64,000 nucleotides of DNA, taken from Motilibacter deserti. GTDB lineage: Bacteria; Actinomycetota; Actinomycetes; Motilibacterales; Motilibacteraceae. Below the pieces are notes generated by a model that searched no databases, was not told the origin of the DNA, and worked only from the letters and a program-made list of their open reading frames with translations. The DNA lies in the NCBI RefSeq assembly GCF_011250635.1, contig NZ_JAANNP010000001.1, positions 271,480 through 335,479 on the forward strand, given 5' to 3'. The position numbers and the translations under genes are program-made. Shown here piece by piece: positions 36,435-46,272 of the stretch. Numbering within the stretch: the stretch's first letter is position 1; every line of letters begins with the position of its first letter.

Positions 36435-36944
36435 GTGCACCTCGCCCAGGTCAACGTGTCCCGGCTGCTCGCCCCGACGAGCTCCGAGCTGCTGGCCGGC
36501 TTCGTCGCGGCCTCCGGGCCGATCGAGCGGGCGGGCGAGGCCGCCGCGGGCTACGTGTGGCGTACGCAGGCCACCGTCCCGCCCGGCATGCGGACACACC
36601 CCTTCGCCGCCTATCTCGGCGACAGCGCCGGCCTCGTGGTCAACCTCTCGGTCTGGGAGTCGCTCGAAGCCCTCGCCGGCTTCGTCCACACCGGCCCGCA
36701 CCTGCAGGCGCTGCGCCGCCGCCGCTCGTGGTTCGCGCCCCACCCGGGGCCGGCGGCCGTGCTCTGGTGGGTGCGGGAGGGCCACCGGCCGCGCATGCCC
36801 GAGGCCGCCGAACGCCTCGGCCACCTGCGCGCGCACGGCCCGACCGCGTACGCCTTCACCCCGCGGCATCCGTTCCCGGAGCCGGCGGAAGCTCCCGGGA
36901 CGCCCGGCCCGCTCGTCGCGCCCCCTACCGGGACTGACCGGTAG
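36435..36944 (+). CDS. DUF3291 domain-containing protein
   Basis: A 169-residue protein starting V-H-L-A-Q-V-N-V-S-R, with V-V-N-L-S-V-W-E-S-L-E-A-L-A-G-F-V-H and R-R-S-W-F segments typical of DUF3291, a dimeric alpha-beta-barrel relative with no assigned reaction. GTG is taken as start because the conserved strand begins there; no strong SD is visible. The last 20 bp overlap the 3' end of the convergent membrane-protein gene. Confidence 0.8.
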   Translation: MHLAQVNVSRLLAPTSSELLAGFVAASGPIERAGEAAAGYVWRTQATVPPGMRTHPFAAYLGDSAGLVVNLSVWESLEALAGFVHTGPHLQALRRRRSWFAPHPGPAAVLWWVREGHRPRMPEAAERLGHLRAHGPTAYAFTPRHPFPEPAEAPGTPGPLVAPPTGTDR

Positions 36945-38010
36945 GAGGCGTCACCGACCGGTCGGTCAGCGACTCCTCGAGAAGCGCTCCCGCCGCGACA
37001 GCGCTCTCCACGGACGCGAAGACCACGACGCCGTCCCAGATGTGCTCGTAGCTGCCGGCCGCGTCGGGCTGCCCCAGCGTGAGGACCGCCGACGCACTGC
37101 CGGCCCGCAGGACGACCGCCTCGACGCACAGCGCCGACTGCTCGCCGTACGGGCGCCACCACACCGCGACGGCCTGCTCGATGCGGTCCAGGCCGAACGT
37201 GCGCCAGTGCTCGGTCACGTTCCACCAGACGACGTCGCGAGGGGTGACGTGCCGGGGCGCCAGCGTTCCCGCGTACACCAGCAGGCCCTCGTCCAGGCCC
37301 GCCTGCTGCCACGTCGCCGACCACGTCGTGCCGTCGTCCAGGTCGAGCTCGAGCCCCCAGGTCACCGCGTCGTAGCCGTCGTAGGACCAGCTCTGCTCGG
37401 GCTCCACGCCCTCGTACCTCGGCTCGGCATAGCGGACCGCGCAGATCTCCCGCCCGGACAGGCGGGCCAGCTCCGCCTCGTGGGCGTGCCGTCTCGCATC
37501 GTCGGACGCCCACCCCCGCCACTGGCTCCGGGCCGTCTCCGGAGGCAGGCGTGGCAGGAGCCAGCGGCCGCCCACCGCCGTCGCCGCAGACAGGGCGAGC
37601 ACGCCGACCAGGACGAGCAGGGGACGCGCATCTCGCGACGTCGCAGGAGCTCGACTCCCGGCGGTCTCCGGGCCCGATGACGGAAAGAACGGCACGACGA
37701 ACAGCAGGAGCGCGGCGGCAAGGACCACTCCGGCGGCGATGCGCAACGTGATGCGAGCGCTCCGCGGCACCCGGCAGTAGCGCGCGGCCAGCGGCCAGCC
37801 CACCACGCCCACGACGGCGCCGGCCGACAGCAGGACGCCGCTGCTGACCAGCGTCTCGCGGGGCGACGCCTGGGCCCAACCTGCAAGGGCCGTCAGGACG
37901 GCCCAGAGGAACCACCACGCGCCGAGCCACACGACTCCCGTGACGAGCCAGACGACGGCAGGCGTCCACCGCGTACGTGGCGCCGCGTCGAGCCCGTCGG
38001 GAGCGGTCAT
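36925..38010 (-). CDS. Four-helix membrane protein of unknown function
   Basis: A 361-residue protein not recognised as a named family. Residues 15-170 contain four hydrophobic helices; residues 175-361 are a soluble, Trp-rich domain (S-W-S-Y-D-G-Y-D-A-V-T-W-G, T-W-S-A-T-W-Q-Q, V-V-W-W-N-V-T-E-H-W-R-T-F). The soluble part looks like a beta-rich cytoplasmic domain. The ATG at 38010 has AGGA 8 nt upstream. It follows the GH43 gene on the same strand, 75 bp downstream, and may be read through from it. Confidence 0.7.
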   Translation of the reverse strand: MTAPDGLDAAPRTRWTPAVVWLVTGVVWLGAWWFLWAVLTALAGWAQASPRETLVSSGVLLSAGAVVGVVGWPLAARYCRVPRSARITLRIAAGVVLAAALLLFVVPFFPSSGPETAGSRAPATSRDARPLLVLVGVLALSAATAVGGRWLLPRLPPETARSQWRGWASDDARRHAHEAELARLSGREICAVRYAEPRYEGVEPEQSWSYDGYDAVTWGLELDLDDGTTWSATWQQAGLDEGLLVYAGTLAPRHVTPRDVVWWNVTEHWRTFGLDRIEQAVAVWWRPYGEQSALCVEAVVLRAGSASAVLTLGQPDAAGSYEHIWDGVVVFASVESAVAAGALLEESLTDRSVTPPTGQSR

Positions 38011-38084
38011 GCCCGCATCCTGGCGGGGAACGAACGGGCCCGGAGGAGTTTCTTCCCCCGGGCCCACCCATCGCAATACCGCTG

Positions 38085-41000
38085 TTATCCGCCGTGCTCG
38101 GCCAGCAGCGCCCGCGCGTCCGCGATCAGCAGTGCCCGGACCGTGGCGTCGTCGACCCGCCGCTCGGCGTGCTCGACGTACTGCCGCAGGTAGCGCGCCG
38201 CCTTGGCCGGATCGCCCTCGGCCAGCGCCTCGACAACGCCTTCCAACCGGTTGCGCAGGTTGGTGTGCGCGCCCTGGGAGAGCACGCCCGCCGCGAGGTA
38301 GCGGTCGGCCAGGGCCGCGAGGTCGCTTGTGGAGGTCGTCACGGTGAACGTCACCGTCGACACCTGCACGTGGCCCGCCCGGTCGGTGGCCCGGACGACG
38401 AGCGTGTGACTGCCGAGGGCGAGCGTGGCGAGGTCGAGCACGTCTCCGTTGCCCACGGCCTTCGCGTCGAGCGTCGCGCTCGTCGAGGCGACCCCGGAGG
38501 TCGCGTCGCTGGCGGACCAGGCGACCGTCGGCCGGGCCGAGTGCCCGTACGTCCCCCCGCCCGTGACCCCGCCGGTGAGCGTGACCACCGGGCTGAGCGT
38601 GTCCTGCCGCACTGTGAGGTCGGCGGCGGACCCGACGTTGCCGCGGCGGTCGGTCGCGCGCGCCCTGACGGTGGTCGTGCCGTCGGCGACGGCGAACGGC
38701 ACCGTGTAGGGCTTCCAGGTGGTGCCGCCGTCGACGGAGTACTCGATTGACGCGACGCCGCGCGGGTCGGCCGCGGTGACGACGACCGAAGCCGGAGTCC
38801 GGAACCAGCCGTCGGCCCCGTCCGCGCCGGCCGAGGTGGTGACCGACACCTCCGGACCGGTCAGGTCCACGACCACCGGGTCGACCCCGCTCAGCGTCGG
38901 CACGACCTTCTGGATCAGGCCGTCGGCTCCGAAGCGGACGCGGTCGAGAGTGGTCTCCCGGTGCGTGCCGTCACCACCGGGGATGGCGAAGCGGTGGTAG
39001 GCGATGTACCACTCGTCCGTGCCCGGCAGCTGGACGATCGAGCTGTGGCCGGTCCCGAGCAGGCCCTGCGACGGGTCCTTCTCGAGGATGGCCCCGCGGT
39101 AGGTCCACGGCCCGTCGATGCTCGCGGAGGTCGCGTAGCCGACACGGTAGTTCGGCGACCCGGTGTCGTCGATCGCGTACGTCAGGTGGTACGTCCCGTT
39201 GCGGTAGTTGACGAACGCCCCCTCGCGGAAGTCCGTCAGCCCGGTGATGCGCTTGAAGGTTCCCGGCTTGATCGACAGCATGTCGTCGCTGAGCTCGCCG
39301 TAGACCGGGCTGCCGTTGCCCCAGAACAGGTAGTACTTGCCGGTCGCGGGGTCACGGAAGGCCGCCGGGTCGATCGCCTGGCCCGACGTGACGGCCTCGT
39401 TGTTGAGGATCATCGCCGTCGGCTGCGCGGTGAACGGCCCCTCAGGGCTGTCGGCGACCGCGACGCCGATCGTCTTGCGGTTGACGGCCGGGTTGTGGCC
39501 GGAGAAGTAGAAGTAGTACTTCCCGCCGCGCTCGATGATCGTCGGCGCCCAGGCGTTGCCCGTGGCCCACGGGACGTTGCCGTTCGCGCCGTCCAGGGTC
39601 AGGAAGGGCTTCTCCGACCGCTCCCAGTCCACGAGGTTCTTGGACTTCCAGACGTAGAAGTCCTTGCCGCCCCAGCCGGGCGTGCCGTCCGTCGTGGCGT
39701 AGATGTAGAAGGTGTCGCCGAAGACCGCGATGTTCGGGTCCGCGTAGAGCCCCGGGAGCACGGGCGTGCGCATCTGCACCGCCTGCACCGTCCAGGTGCG
39801 CACCTTGCCGTCCGTGCCGGTGACCGTGTACGTGACGGGGCTGGTGAAGTCGCGCGCCGAGCCGTTGGCCGGCGCCACCGTCGCGCCCGCCGAGGTGGCC
39901 AGCGTCGGCGCGAGCTTCGTGACGTCCGTGCCCGGCTTGACGGGCAGGGTGACCCGGCCGGCGTCGGCGTCGATGATGGCCGGGACCTTGAGCTCGGGCA
40001 GGGTCACGCCGACCACTGCAGCGGTGTTCCCCGAAGCGCTCATCACCTCTTCAGCGGACAGTGCGCGGTTGTAGACGGCGAACTCGCGGACCTCGCCCTT
40101 GAGGGTGCGGTCGCCGGTGTAGACCGACTTGCCGAGGTAGTTCGCGAGCGTGTAGCCGTTGCCGATGTCCCCGGGGTCGAGCGTCACGTCGGTGCTGCGA
40201 CCGACCTGCACCCCGTCGAGGTAGAGCGTCGCGGTCGTCCCCGACAGGACGTAGGTCAGGTGCTTCCACACCCCGCGGGCGACCGCTCCGCTGCCGGTGA
40301 CGCCCTGCTCCGTGGTCCAGTTGCCGGAGGCGACGGCGGCCCGGTAGCTGTCGCCGGTGCTGAACAGGTAGCCGCTGCCGGCGCCCGCCGAGTCGGTGTT
40401 GCCGAACCCGTAGATGAAGTAGGGCGTCGCCTGGGTCGGGTCGATCTTGACGTCGGCCTCGATCGTGATGTCCTCGACGCCGGCGAGCAGGTTGTCGGGC
40501 AGGTCGACGTAGTCGTCGACGCCGTCCAGCCGGAGCGAGCCCGCTCCGGTCCAGGTGCCGCCGCCGACGATCGTGCCGTTCTTGCCGTTGCCGGAGCTGT
40601 CGCTGACGGTCGCACCGCTCGTCTGGTCGAACGAGTAGCGCAGGATCTCGCCCTTCGCGTTGCCCGGCACGGGCTCGACCGTGGGGAGGCCGGCACGCAG
40701 CGCGTCCAGCTCGGCCTTCGTCACCGGCACCACGGTGCCGTGGCGCGGGCTGGCCGGCAGGCGGTAGCTCGCGGGGACGGTCCAGTTCGGGCTCTCGAGC
40801 GACGTGCTCGACAGCGGGATGTAGCCGCGCCGGCCGTACTCGTCGACGAAGAGGTAGTAACGCTGGCCGTTCACGTCACCCGGGTTCGCCTTGAACACCG
40901 TCGGGCCCTCGACAGCGGCGGTGCCGGCGTCACGCCCGATGCACGAATCCTGCATCGCCCATGCCGGCTGGCCCGGCAGGTCCACGGCGGTCAGCGAGCT

Positions 41001-42968
41001 CGACTTCTCCTGGATGATGTCGGAGCAGCCGGTGCCGCCCCCGCCCTCGTCCTTGGTGAACCGGTAGTAGGTCCCTCCCTCGCGGATGACGGTCGAGTCG
41101 ATGCGCGACTCGCCCCGGTCCTGCCAGATCTTCGGCTCGCTGAAGGTGACGAAGTCGCGCGTCGTGGCGTAGAGCATGCGGTTGTAGGTGTTGCCGGTGT
41201 GGCCGGGGTCGTTCGCGGCGTAGAGCTTGGAGGCCCAGAAGACGACGTAGGAGCCGAGGCTCTCGTCGTAGTAGGCCTCGGGCGCCCACGTGTTGCCCGC
41301 CGTCTCCGGCGACACGAGCACGTGGCGCTGGTCCGACCAGTTCTTGAGGTCGGTCGACTCCCACACCTCGATGTAGCGGCTGCCCTGGCGCTGCGACGCG
41401 TCCCAGCTCGTCCCGCCGCCGATCGAGAGGTCGGTCGCGATGAGGTAGAACTTGTCGCCCTCCGGCGAGCGGATGACGAAGGGGTCGCGCAGGCCCTTGG
41501 TGCCCTGCGTCGACGTCAGCACCGGCTGCCCGCCGTTGAGCTCGTCCCAGGCGAGCGCGTTGTTGCCGCGGCTGGCCGCCAGGTAGATCTTCTCGCCCGC
41601 GACGCTGTCGCCGGTGAAGTACGCGAACGCGTAGCCGGCGTACGGCGCGAGCGTTGCCTTGGCCCGGACATGCAGGGGCAGCGTGCGGGTCGTGGTCTCC
41701 GCGCCGTACGTCACCGTCGCCGTCAGCGTGACCGAGGTGTCTGCGGCCTGCCGCGTCACCTCGCCGGTGGTGGTGACGACCGCCGGGTCGCTCGAGGCCC
41801 AGGACACCGTGGCCCCGCGGCTCGTCGTCGGCAGCGTGATGTTGCCGCGGACGTCGTCGGCGCTCGGCACCGAGAGCGCGGCAGCGGCCTGCGCCGCGAG
41901 CTGGGCGTCGCTCAGCTGGGCGAGCACGGTGACGGCGAAGGTCTTCGTGTCCGTCTGCCCGCGATAAGACAGGGTCGCCGTGAGCGTGGCGGTGCCGGCC
42001 GGGGAGCCGTAGGCGGGTCGCGTGACCTTGCCGGTCGGCGAGACGACGGCCGGGTCCGAGCTCGACCAGGAGATCGCCGAGCCACCCGCTCCCGACGTCG
42101 GGAGGGTCAGGTCGGCCGTCACGGCGGTGGTGTCGCCGAGCGTGAGGGCGGCCTTGTCGACCGCGACCACGCCGGAGATCACCGTCGAGGCGAGCTCGCT
42201 GACCTCGCCGGCGGCGAGGGCGCGGTCGTAGATCCGGAAGTCGCGGATGCGCCCGTTGAAGAGGCGGTCGCCGGTGTAGACCGACCGCCCGACGTAGTTC
42301 GCCGTGGTCGTGCCGTTGCCGATCTGGCCCGGACGGATCGTCACCCCGGCGTTGCGCCCGACCTCGACGCCGTTCTCGTAGACCACGCCCACGCCGCCGC
42401 CGATCGTCACCGCGATCGACTTCCACACCCCGCGGCTGAGGTTGTAGGACGCGGCCGGGCGGATGTTCTGCTCCGTCGTCCAGTTGCCCGTCGCGATCGC
42501 AGCGCGGTAGTCGTTGCCCGTCGTGAAGAGGTAGCCGTTGCCGGTCGACCCGCTGGTGTTGCCGATGCCGTAGATGAAGTACGGCGTCGCCTGCGCGGGG
42601 CTCACGAGGACGTCGGCGGTCACCGTGACGGCGTCGAGGCCGGCCAGGACGTCGTCCGGCATCTTGACGTAGGTGTTGGACCCGTTGAAGGCCAGGCCCT
42701 CGCCGGGGGCCTCGACCGCGGTCCCGTTGAGGACGCCGTCCCGGCCGTTGCCGGAGGCGTCCTTCGCCACGGTTCCCGTGTCCCCTTGGAGCGGGTAATG
42801 CAGCACGAGCCCGGCGGTCACGTCGGCCGCCACCGCGGACGCCACCGGGGCGGCCACGGCACCGGCCCCGGCGACGGCGAGCGACAGCGACAGCACGGAC
42901 ACGAGCGGCCCGGCGAGGCGCCGGGAAAGGGGCGGCCGGTCGGGCCGGCGCAGGATGCGGCGTTGCAT
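38085..42968 (-). CDS. Giant secreted glycoside hydrolase with two GH43 and two LamG domains
   Basis: A 1627-residue exported protein. In order: signal peptide (1-48), LamG-like domain (~50-265), two bacterial Ig-like domains (~268-435), GH43 module 1 (~440-770), LamG domain 2 (~785-1000), Ig-like domain (~1010-1105), GH43 module 2 (~1115-1400), Ig/OmpL47-like repeats (~1410-1560) and a FIMAH-type helical C-terminus (~1565-1627). Module 2 shows the GH43 acids: A-D-P-N-I-A-V (base), A-I-D-P-A-A-F-R-D and F-R-E-G-A-F-V. It probably attacks arabinan, arabinoxylan or related beta/alpha-furanosides outside the cell. GAGGAG precedes the ATG. A LacI-type operator lies upstream. Confidence 0.9.
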   Translation of the reverse strand: MQRRILRRPDRPPLSRRLAGPLVSVLSLSLAVAGAGAVAAPVASAVAADVTAGLVLHYPLQGDTGTVAKDASGNGRDGVLNGTAVEAPGEGLAFNGSNTYVKMPDDVLAGLDAVTVTADVLVSPAQATPYFIYGIGNTSGSTGNGYLFTTGNDYRAAIATGNWTTEQNIRPAASYNLSRGVWKSIAVTIGGGVGVVYENGVEVGRNAGVTIRPGQIGNGTTTANYVGRSVYTGDRLFNGRIRDFRIYDRALAAGEVSELASTVISGVVAVDKAALTLGDTTAVTADLTLPTSGAGGSAISWSSSDPAVVSPTGKVTRPAYGSPAGTATLTATLSYRGQTDTKTFAVTVLAQLSDAQLAAQAAAALSVPSADDVRGNITLPTTSRGATVSWASSDPAVVTTTGEVTRQAADTSVTLTATVTYGAETTTRTLPLHVRAKATLAPYAGYAFAYFTGDSVAGEKIYLAASRGNNALAWDELNGGQPVLTSTQGTKGLRDPFVIRSPEGDKFYLIATDLSIGGGTSWDASQRQGSRYIEVWESTDLKNWSDQRHVLVSPETAGNTWAPEAYYDESLGSYVVFWASKLYAANDPGHTGNTYNRMLYATTRDFVTFSEPKIWQDRGESRIDSTVIREGGTYYRFTKDEGGGGTGCSDIIQEKSSSLTAVDLPGQPAWAMQDSCIGRDAGTAAVEGPTVFKANPGDVNGQRYYLFVDEYGRRGYIPLSSTSLESPNWTVPASYRLPASPRHGTVVPVTKAELDALRAGLPTVEPVPGNAKGEILRYSFDQTSGATVSDSSGNGKNGTIVGGGTWTGAGSLRLDGVDDYVDLPDNLLAGVEDITIEADVKIDPTQATPYFIYGFGNTDSAGAGSGYLFSTGDSYRAAVASGNWTTEQGVTGSGAVARGVWKHLTYVLSGTTATLYLDGVQVGRSTDVTLDPGDIGNGYTLANYLGKSVYTGDRTLKGEVREFAVYNRALSAEEVMSASGNTAAVVGVTLPELKVPAIIDADAGRVTLPVKPGTDVTKLAPTLATSAGATVAPANGSARDFTSPVTYTVTGTDGKVRTWTVQAVQMRTPVLPGLYADPNIAVFGDTFYIYATTDGTPGWGGKDFYVWKSKNLVDWERSEKPFLTLDGANGNVPWATGNAWAPTIIERGGKYYFYFSGHNPAVNRKTIGVAVADSPEGPFTAQPTAMILNNEAVTSGQAIDPAAFRDPATGKYYLFWGNGSPVYGELSDDMLSIKPGTFKRITGLTDFREGAFVNYRNGTYHLTYAIDDTGSPNYRVGYATSASIDGPWTYRGAILEKDPSQGLLGTGHSSIVQLPGTDEWYIAYHRFAIPGGDGTHRETTLDRVRFGADGLIQKVVPTLSGVDPVVVDLTGPEVSVTTSAGADGADGWFRTPASVVVTAADPRGVASIEYSVDGGTTWKPYTVPFAVADGTTTVRARATDRRGNVGSAADLTVRQDTLSPVVTLTGGVTGGGTYGHSARPTVAWSASDATSGVASTSATLDAKAVGNGDVLDLATLALGSHTLVVRATDRAGHVQVSTVTFTVTTSTSDLAALADRYLAAGVLSQGAHTNLRNRLEGVVEALAEGDPAKAARYLRQYVEHAERRVDDATVRALLIADARALLAEHGG

Positions 42969-42996
42969 CGGTCTCCTCAGCAGAAAGCGGCGATAG

Positions 42997-43014
42997 TGTT
43001 GTTAGCGTTAACAC
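42997..43014 (-). promoter_or_regulatory. LacI-type operator upstream of the GH43 gene
   Basis: TGTTAGCGTTAACA (43000-43013) is a near-perfect palindrome with central CG, the form bound by LacI-family sugar regulators. It is extended by outer GTGTT/AACAC. It lies 32-45 bp upstream of the ATG, next to CACTAT (43000-42995, minus), a possible -10, so it fits repression relieved by a sugar. Confidence 0.65.
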
Positions 43015-43106
43015 GAATGCTGCACCTGCGACTTTCGCCAAGCCCAGGGGCCAGGTCAACCCCCCGTGGGCAACGATTGGGTCGCGATGGCGAGCGGGAG
43101 GACGGC

Positions 43107-43119
43107 TACGGTGCCCGTC
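43107..43119 (+). promoter_or_regulatory. Leaderless promoter of cobU
   Basis: TACGGT (43107-43112) lies 7 nt before the ATG of M-T-A-P-R-P. No cobalamin riboswitch is present between the GH43 operator and cobU. Confidence 0.5.
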
Positions 43120-44163
43120 ATGACGGCCCCGCGACCGCTCCTCCGCCTGGCCGGCACCGGGGCACCTGACGGCTGGCCCGCGCCCGGCTGCCCATGCGCG
43201 TCCTGCGCGCTGGCGGCCGCAGCCCCCCGCCTCCCGCTCGACGTGCACGTGGGCGCGGCACGCCTGCCCGACCACGCGCTCGCGGTGGGGTCCGAGCGGG
43301 TGGTGGACGGCGTACGCGTCGCCCGCCCGGCGCCCGGCGCCTGGGAGGCGACGCTGCCGGACGGCGCGCGTCTGCTGCTCGCCACCGCGGACGAGGTGCC
43401 GCCGGCTTCGCGCCCGGCCTACGAGGTGGTGCTGCTCGGCGACGCGGACGCCGGGCTCCTCGCCGCCCTCCGCCGCTCCGGCGCGGTCAGCCCGTCGACG
43501 CAGGTCGTCGCCGTAGGGCTCTCCCACCGCCACCGTCCGGGGGACGAGCTCGAGCGCGAGCTGGCCGCGATGGGCGTACGCGCCCTGCCCGACGGCGCGC
43601 TCCTCGACCTCGACGCCCCCGCTGCCGTCCCCGCGCCCCCGCGCCGCACCCTCGTGCTCGGCGGCGCACGCTCGGGCAAGTCGGCCGTCGCGGAGCGGCT
43701 GCTCGCCGCCGAGCCCGCGGTCACGTACGTGGCGACCGCCGCACCGCGCGCCGACGACCCCGAGTGGGACGCCCGGGTCGCGACCCACCGCGCACGCCGG
43801 CCTGCGGAGTGGCGCACGGAGGAGACGTACGACCTCGAGCCGTTGCTCGCCGCGGACGGCCCGCCGCTGCTCGTCGACTGCCTCTCGCTGTGGCTGACCG
43901 GCGTCCTCGACGAGTGCGGCGCGTGGGACGACGGCCCGGACGCGCTCCCCCGCGTACGCCGCCGCGTCGACGCGCTCGCCGCGGCATGGCGGGGGACCTC
44001 TCGGCGCGTGGTCGCGGTGAGCAGCGAGGTCGGCAGCGGTGTCGTCCCGGGCACCCCGAGCGGCCGGCTCTTCCGGGACGAGCTCGGACGGTTGAACGCC
44101 GCGATCGCCGCCGAGAGCGAGCAGGCCCTGCACGTGGTGGCCGGTAGGGTCGCCTGCCTGTGA
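43120..44163 (+). CDS. cobU: Adenosylcobinamide kinase/guanylyltransferase with degenerate N-terminal domain
   Basis: A 347-residue bifunctional enzyme that phosphorylates adenosylcobinamide and couples it to GMP in B12 assembly. The CobU part (about 185-347) has the P-loop G-G-A-R-S-G-K-S, the T-H-R-A-R-R-P-x-E-W catalytic segment and V-D-C-L-S-L-W-L. The N-terminal ~165 residues resemble the metallo-beta-lactamase-like domain fused to CobU in actinobacteria ([17 protein letters not shown]). The domain is shortened and no HxHxDH motif is seen, so it is probably inactive. The gene overlaps cobT by 4 bases. Confidence 0.9.
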   Translation: MTAPRPLLRLAGTGAPDGWPAPGCPCASCALAAAAPRLPLDVHVGAARLPDHALAVGSERVVDGVRVARPAPGAWEATLPDGARLLLATADEVPPASRPAYEVVLLGDADAGLLAALRRSGAVSPSTQVVAVGLSHRHRPGDELERELAAMGVRALPDGALLDLDAPAAVPAPPRRTLVLGGARSGKSAVAERLLAAEPAVTYVATAAPRADDPEWDARVATHRARRPAEWRTEETYDLEPLLAADGPPLLVDCLSLWLTGVLDECGAWDDGPDALPRVRRRVDALAAAWRGTSRRVVAVSSEVGSGVVPGTPSGRLFRDELGRLNAAIAAESEQALHVVAGRVACL

Positions 44164-45374
44164 GCCACACTCCACCTGAGAGCCCCATGGACGAGCCCGA
44201 CGCGACGCCCGCGGCGCTCGACGAGACCGACGCCGCCGCGGCGGAGGCCGCCGCGCCGCTCCCGGAGACGCCGGACAGCGCGGCGGCCGAGCCCGCGCTC
44301 ACGGTGGAGGAGCTCAACCTGCTGGGCGGGCGGGTGGAGCACCCGGACGAGGGCGCCCGGCAGGAGACGCGGGCACGCCAGGCCGAGCTGGCCAAACCGG
44401 TCGGCGCGCTGGGCAGCCTCGAGGACCTGTCGGTCTGGGCGGCCGGCGTGCAGCGCACCTGCCCTCCTCGGCCGTTCGAGCGGATCCGCGTCGTCGTGTT
44501 CGCGGGCGACCACGGCATCGCGGCGGGCGGCGTCTCGGCCTACCCGGCCGAGGTGACGGCGCACATGGTCCGCGCGTTCCTCACGGGCACGGCCGCCGTG
44601 AACGCGCTCGCCCGGCAGGCCGGGGCCGAGGTCCGCGTGCTGGACATGTCCGTCGACGCGGACCTGTCCGACGTGCCGGAGGACGTGACGCGGCACAAGG
44701 TCCGCCGGGGCACCGGGCGCATCGACGTCGAGGACGCGATGACCCGGGACGAAGCGGCGACCGCCCTGCTGGCCGGCATGGCCGTCGCGGACGAGGAGGT
44801 CGACGCCGGAGCGGACCTGCTGATCGCCGGCGACATGGGCATCGCCAACACGACCGCCGCGGCCGCCCTCGTCGGTGTGCTGACCGGCAGCGACGCGGCG
44901 ACGGTGTGCGGCCGGGGCACCGGGATCGATGACCGGGGCTGGATGCGCAAGTGCGCCGCGATCCGGGACGCGATGCGGCGCGGCCGGCCGCACATGGCCG
45001 ACCCGATCGCCCTGCTCGCCGCGATCGGCGGCCCCGACCTGGCGGCGACGACGGGCTTCCTGTTGCAGGCCGCGGTGCGGCGGACCCCGGTCGTCCTCGA
45101 CGGCGTCGTCCCCTCGACGTGCGCCGTGCTGGCCCACCGGGTCGCCCCCCGCGCGTCGCTCTGGTGGCTCGCCGGCCACCGCTCGACCGAGCCGGCCCAG
45201 ACGCTCGCCCTGCAGCAGCTCGCGCTCGAGCCGGTCCTGGACCTGAAGCTGCGCCTCGGGGAGGGCACGGGCGCGCTGCTCGCGGTCCCGATCCTGCAGG
45301 CCGCCACCGCGACCTGCTCGGAGATGGCGACCCTCGAGGAGCTCGGCGGTTCGCACGGGGCGGAGCAGCCCTGA
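44160..45374 (+). CDS. cobT: Nicotinate-nucleotide--dimethylbenzimidazole phosphoribosyltransferase
   Basis: A 404-residue enzyme that makes alpha-ribazole phosphate, the lower-ligand precursor of B12. The first ~50 residues are acidic and Ala-rich and not conserved. The catalytic core contains [29 protein letters not shown] and C-G-R-G-T-G-I-D-D. The conserved active-site Glu region is near the C-terminus (L-R-L-G-E-G-T-G-A). GTG overlaps the cobU stop. The operon continues to cobS after 49 bp. Confidence 0.93.
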   Translation: MSHTPPESPMDEPDATPAALDETDAAAAEAAAPLPETPDSAAAEPALTVEELNLLGGRVEHPDEGARQETRARQAELAKPVGALGSLEDLSVWAAGVQRTCPPRPFERIRVVVFAGDHGIAAGGVSAYPAEVTAHMVRAFLTGTAAVNALARQAGAEVRVLDMSVDADLSDVPEDVTRHKVRRGTGRIDVEDAMTRDEAATALLAGMAVADEEVDAGADLLIAGDMGIANTTAAAALVGVLTGSDAATVCGRGTGIDDRGWMRKCAAIRDAMRRGRPHMADPIALLAAIGGPDLAATTGFLLQAAVRRTPVVLDGVVPSTCAVLAHRVAPRASLWWLAGHRSTEPAQTLALQQLALEPVLDLKLRLGEGTGALLAVPILQAATATCSEMATLEELGGSHGAEQP

Positions 45375-45423
45375 CGCGGGGCCTGCTCGCCCCCGCCGCC
45401 CCCGGTCCCGGACCGCTCGACCG

Positions 45424-46170
45424 GTGACCGTCCTGAGCACGGCCGGCGACGCGCTCCGGCTCGCGGTCGGCACGTTCACCGTCCTGCGGGTGCCCGCGCC
45501 GCGCACGGTCGACGCCCGGGTCGCGGCCGGCGCCATGCTGCTCGGGCCGGTCGTCGGCGCCGGGCTGGGGGCCGTAGCGTCGCTGGCGCTGGCCGTCGTC
45601 GACGAGCTCGACGGGCCGCCGATGCTCGGCGCCGCGGCCGCGCTGGCCGTGCTCGCGGGCCTCACCCGGGCGCTCCATCTCGACGGGCTCGCCGACACCG
45701 CCGACGGGCTGGGATCGGGCCGCCCCTCGGCCGGGGCGCTCGACGTCATGAAGCGGTCCGACATCGGCCCGTTCGGCGTCGTGACCCTCGTTCTCGTGCT
45801 GCTGGCGGACGCAGCGGCGCTGGCGTCGGCACCGGTGGCGGCGCCGGTCGTCGCCGCGGTGGCCGGCCGGGCCGCCGTGACCATCGCCTGCCGGCGCGGG
45901 GTGCCGGCCGCGCGGCCCGGCGGGCTCGGCTCGGCGGTCGCCGGGTCGGTCCCGCCGCTGGCCGCGGTCGCCGTCGCCGTCGCCGCAGTGGGGGTCGGCG
46001 GTGCTTTGCTGGGCGTCCAGGGCGCCGCGGCTGCAGCCGCCGGGCTGATCGCCGCCCTGGCCCTGCTGGCCCGGTGCCGGCGCCGCCTCGGCGGCGTGAC
46101 CGGCGACGTGCTGGGCGCACTGGTGGAGACGGCGACGGTCGTGACCCTGGCCGGGCTCGCCCTCGGCTGA
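45424..46170 (+). CDS. cobS: Adenosylcobinamide-GDP ribazoletransferase (cobalamin synthase)
   Basis: A 248-residue integral membrane enzyme that joins adenosylcobinamide-GDP and alpha-ribazole in the last step of B12 assembly. Six or so helices are visible. Family motifs are present: H-L-D-G-L-A-D-T-A-D-G-L-G (metal-binding Asp box), the downstream M-K-R-S-D-I-G-P-F-G and G-G-V-T-G-D-V-L-G-A near the C-terminus. The GTG start is 49 bp after cobT. It ends the cobU-cobT-cobS operon. Confidence 0.94.
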   Translation: MTVLSTAGDALRLAVGTFTVLRVPAPRTVDARVAAGAMLLGPVVGAGLGAVASLALAVVDELDGPPMLGAAAALAVLAGLTRALHLDGLADTADGLGSGRPSAGALDVMKRSDIGPFGVVTLVLVLLADAAALASAPVAAPVVAAVAGRAAVTIACRRGVPAARPGGLGSAVAGSVPPLAAVAVAVAAVGVGGALLGVQGAAAAAAGLIAALALLARCRRRLGGVTGDVLGALVETATVVTLAGLALG

Positions 46171-46202
46171 GCAAAAGCCCGCGCGCGGCCCGCCGACCGG
46201 GG

Positions 46203-46208
46203 TACGTT
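46203..46208 (+). promoter_or_regulatory. Candidate -10 of the ATPase-fold gene
   Basis: TACGTT fits TAnnnT and would start transcription near 46215, leaving a leader of about 58 nt that holds the GGGAGA ribosome-binding site. Confidence 0.3.
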
Positions 46209-46272
46209 GGGCAACGTTCCGGACATAGCCGATTTCGGACAGTTACTACCCGCACGACTCGGCCGGGAGAGG

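Noticed and set aside
42969-43119. Cobalamin riboswitch upstream of cobU
   Set aside because: The gap is short, holds a LacI-type operator for the opposite gene and a -10 directly at the cobU start; no B12-box-like sequence was seen.
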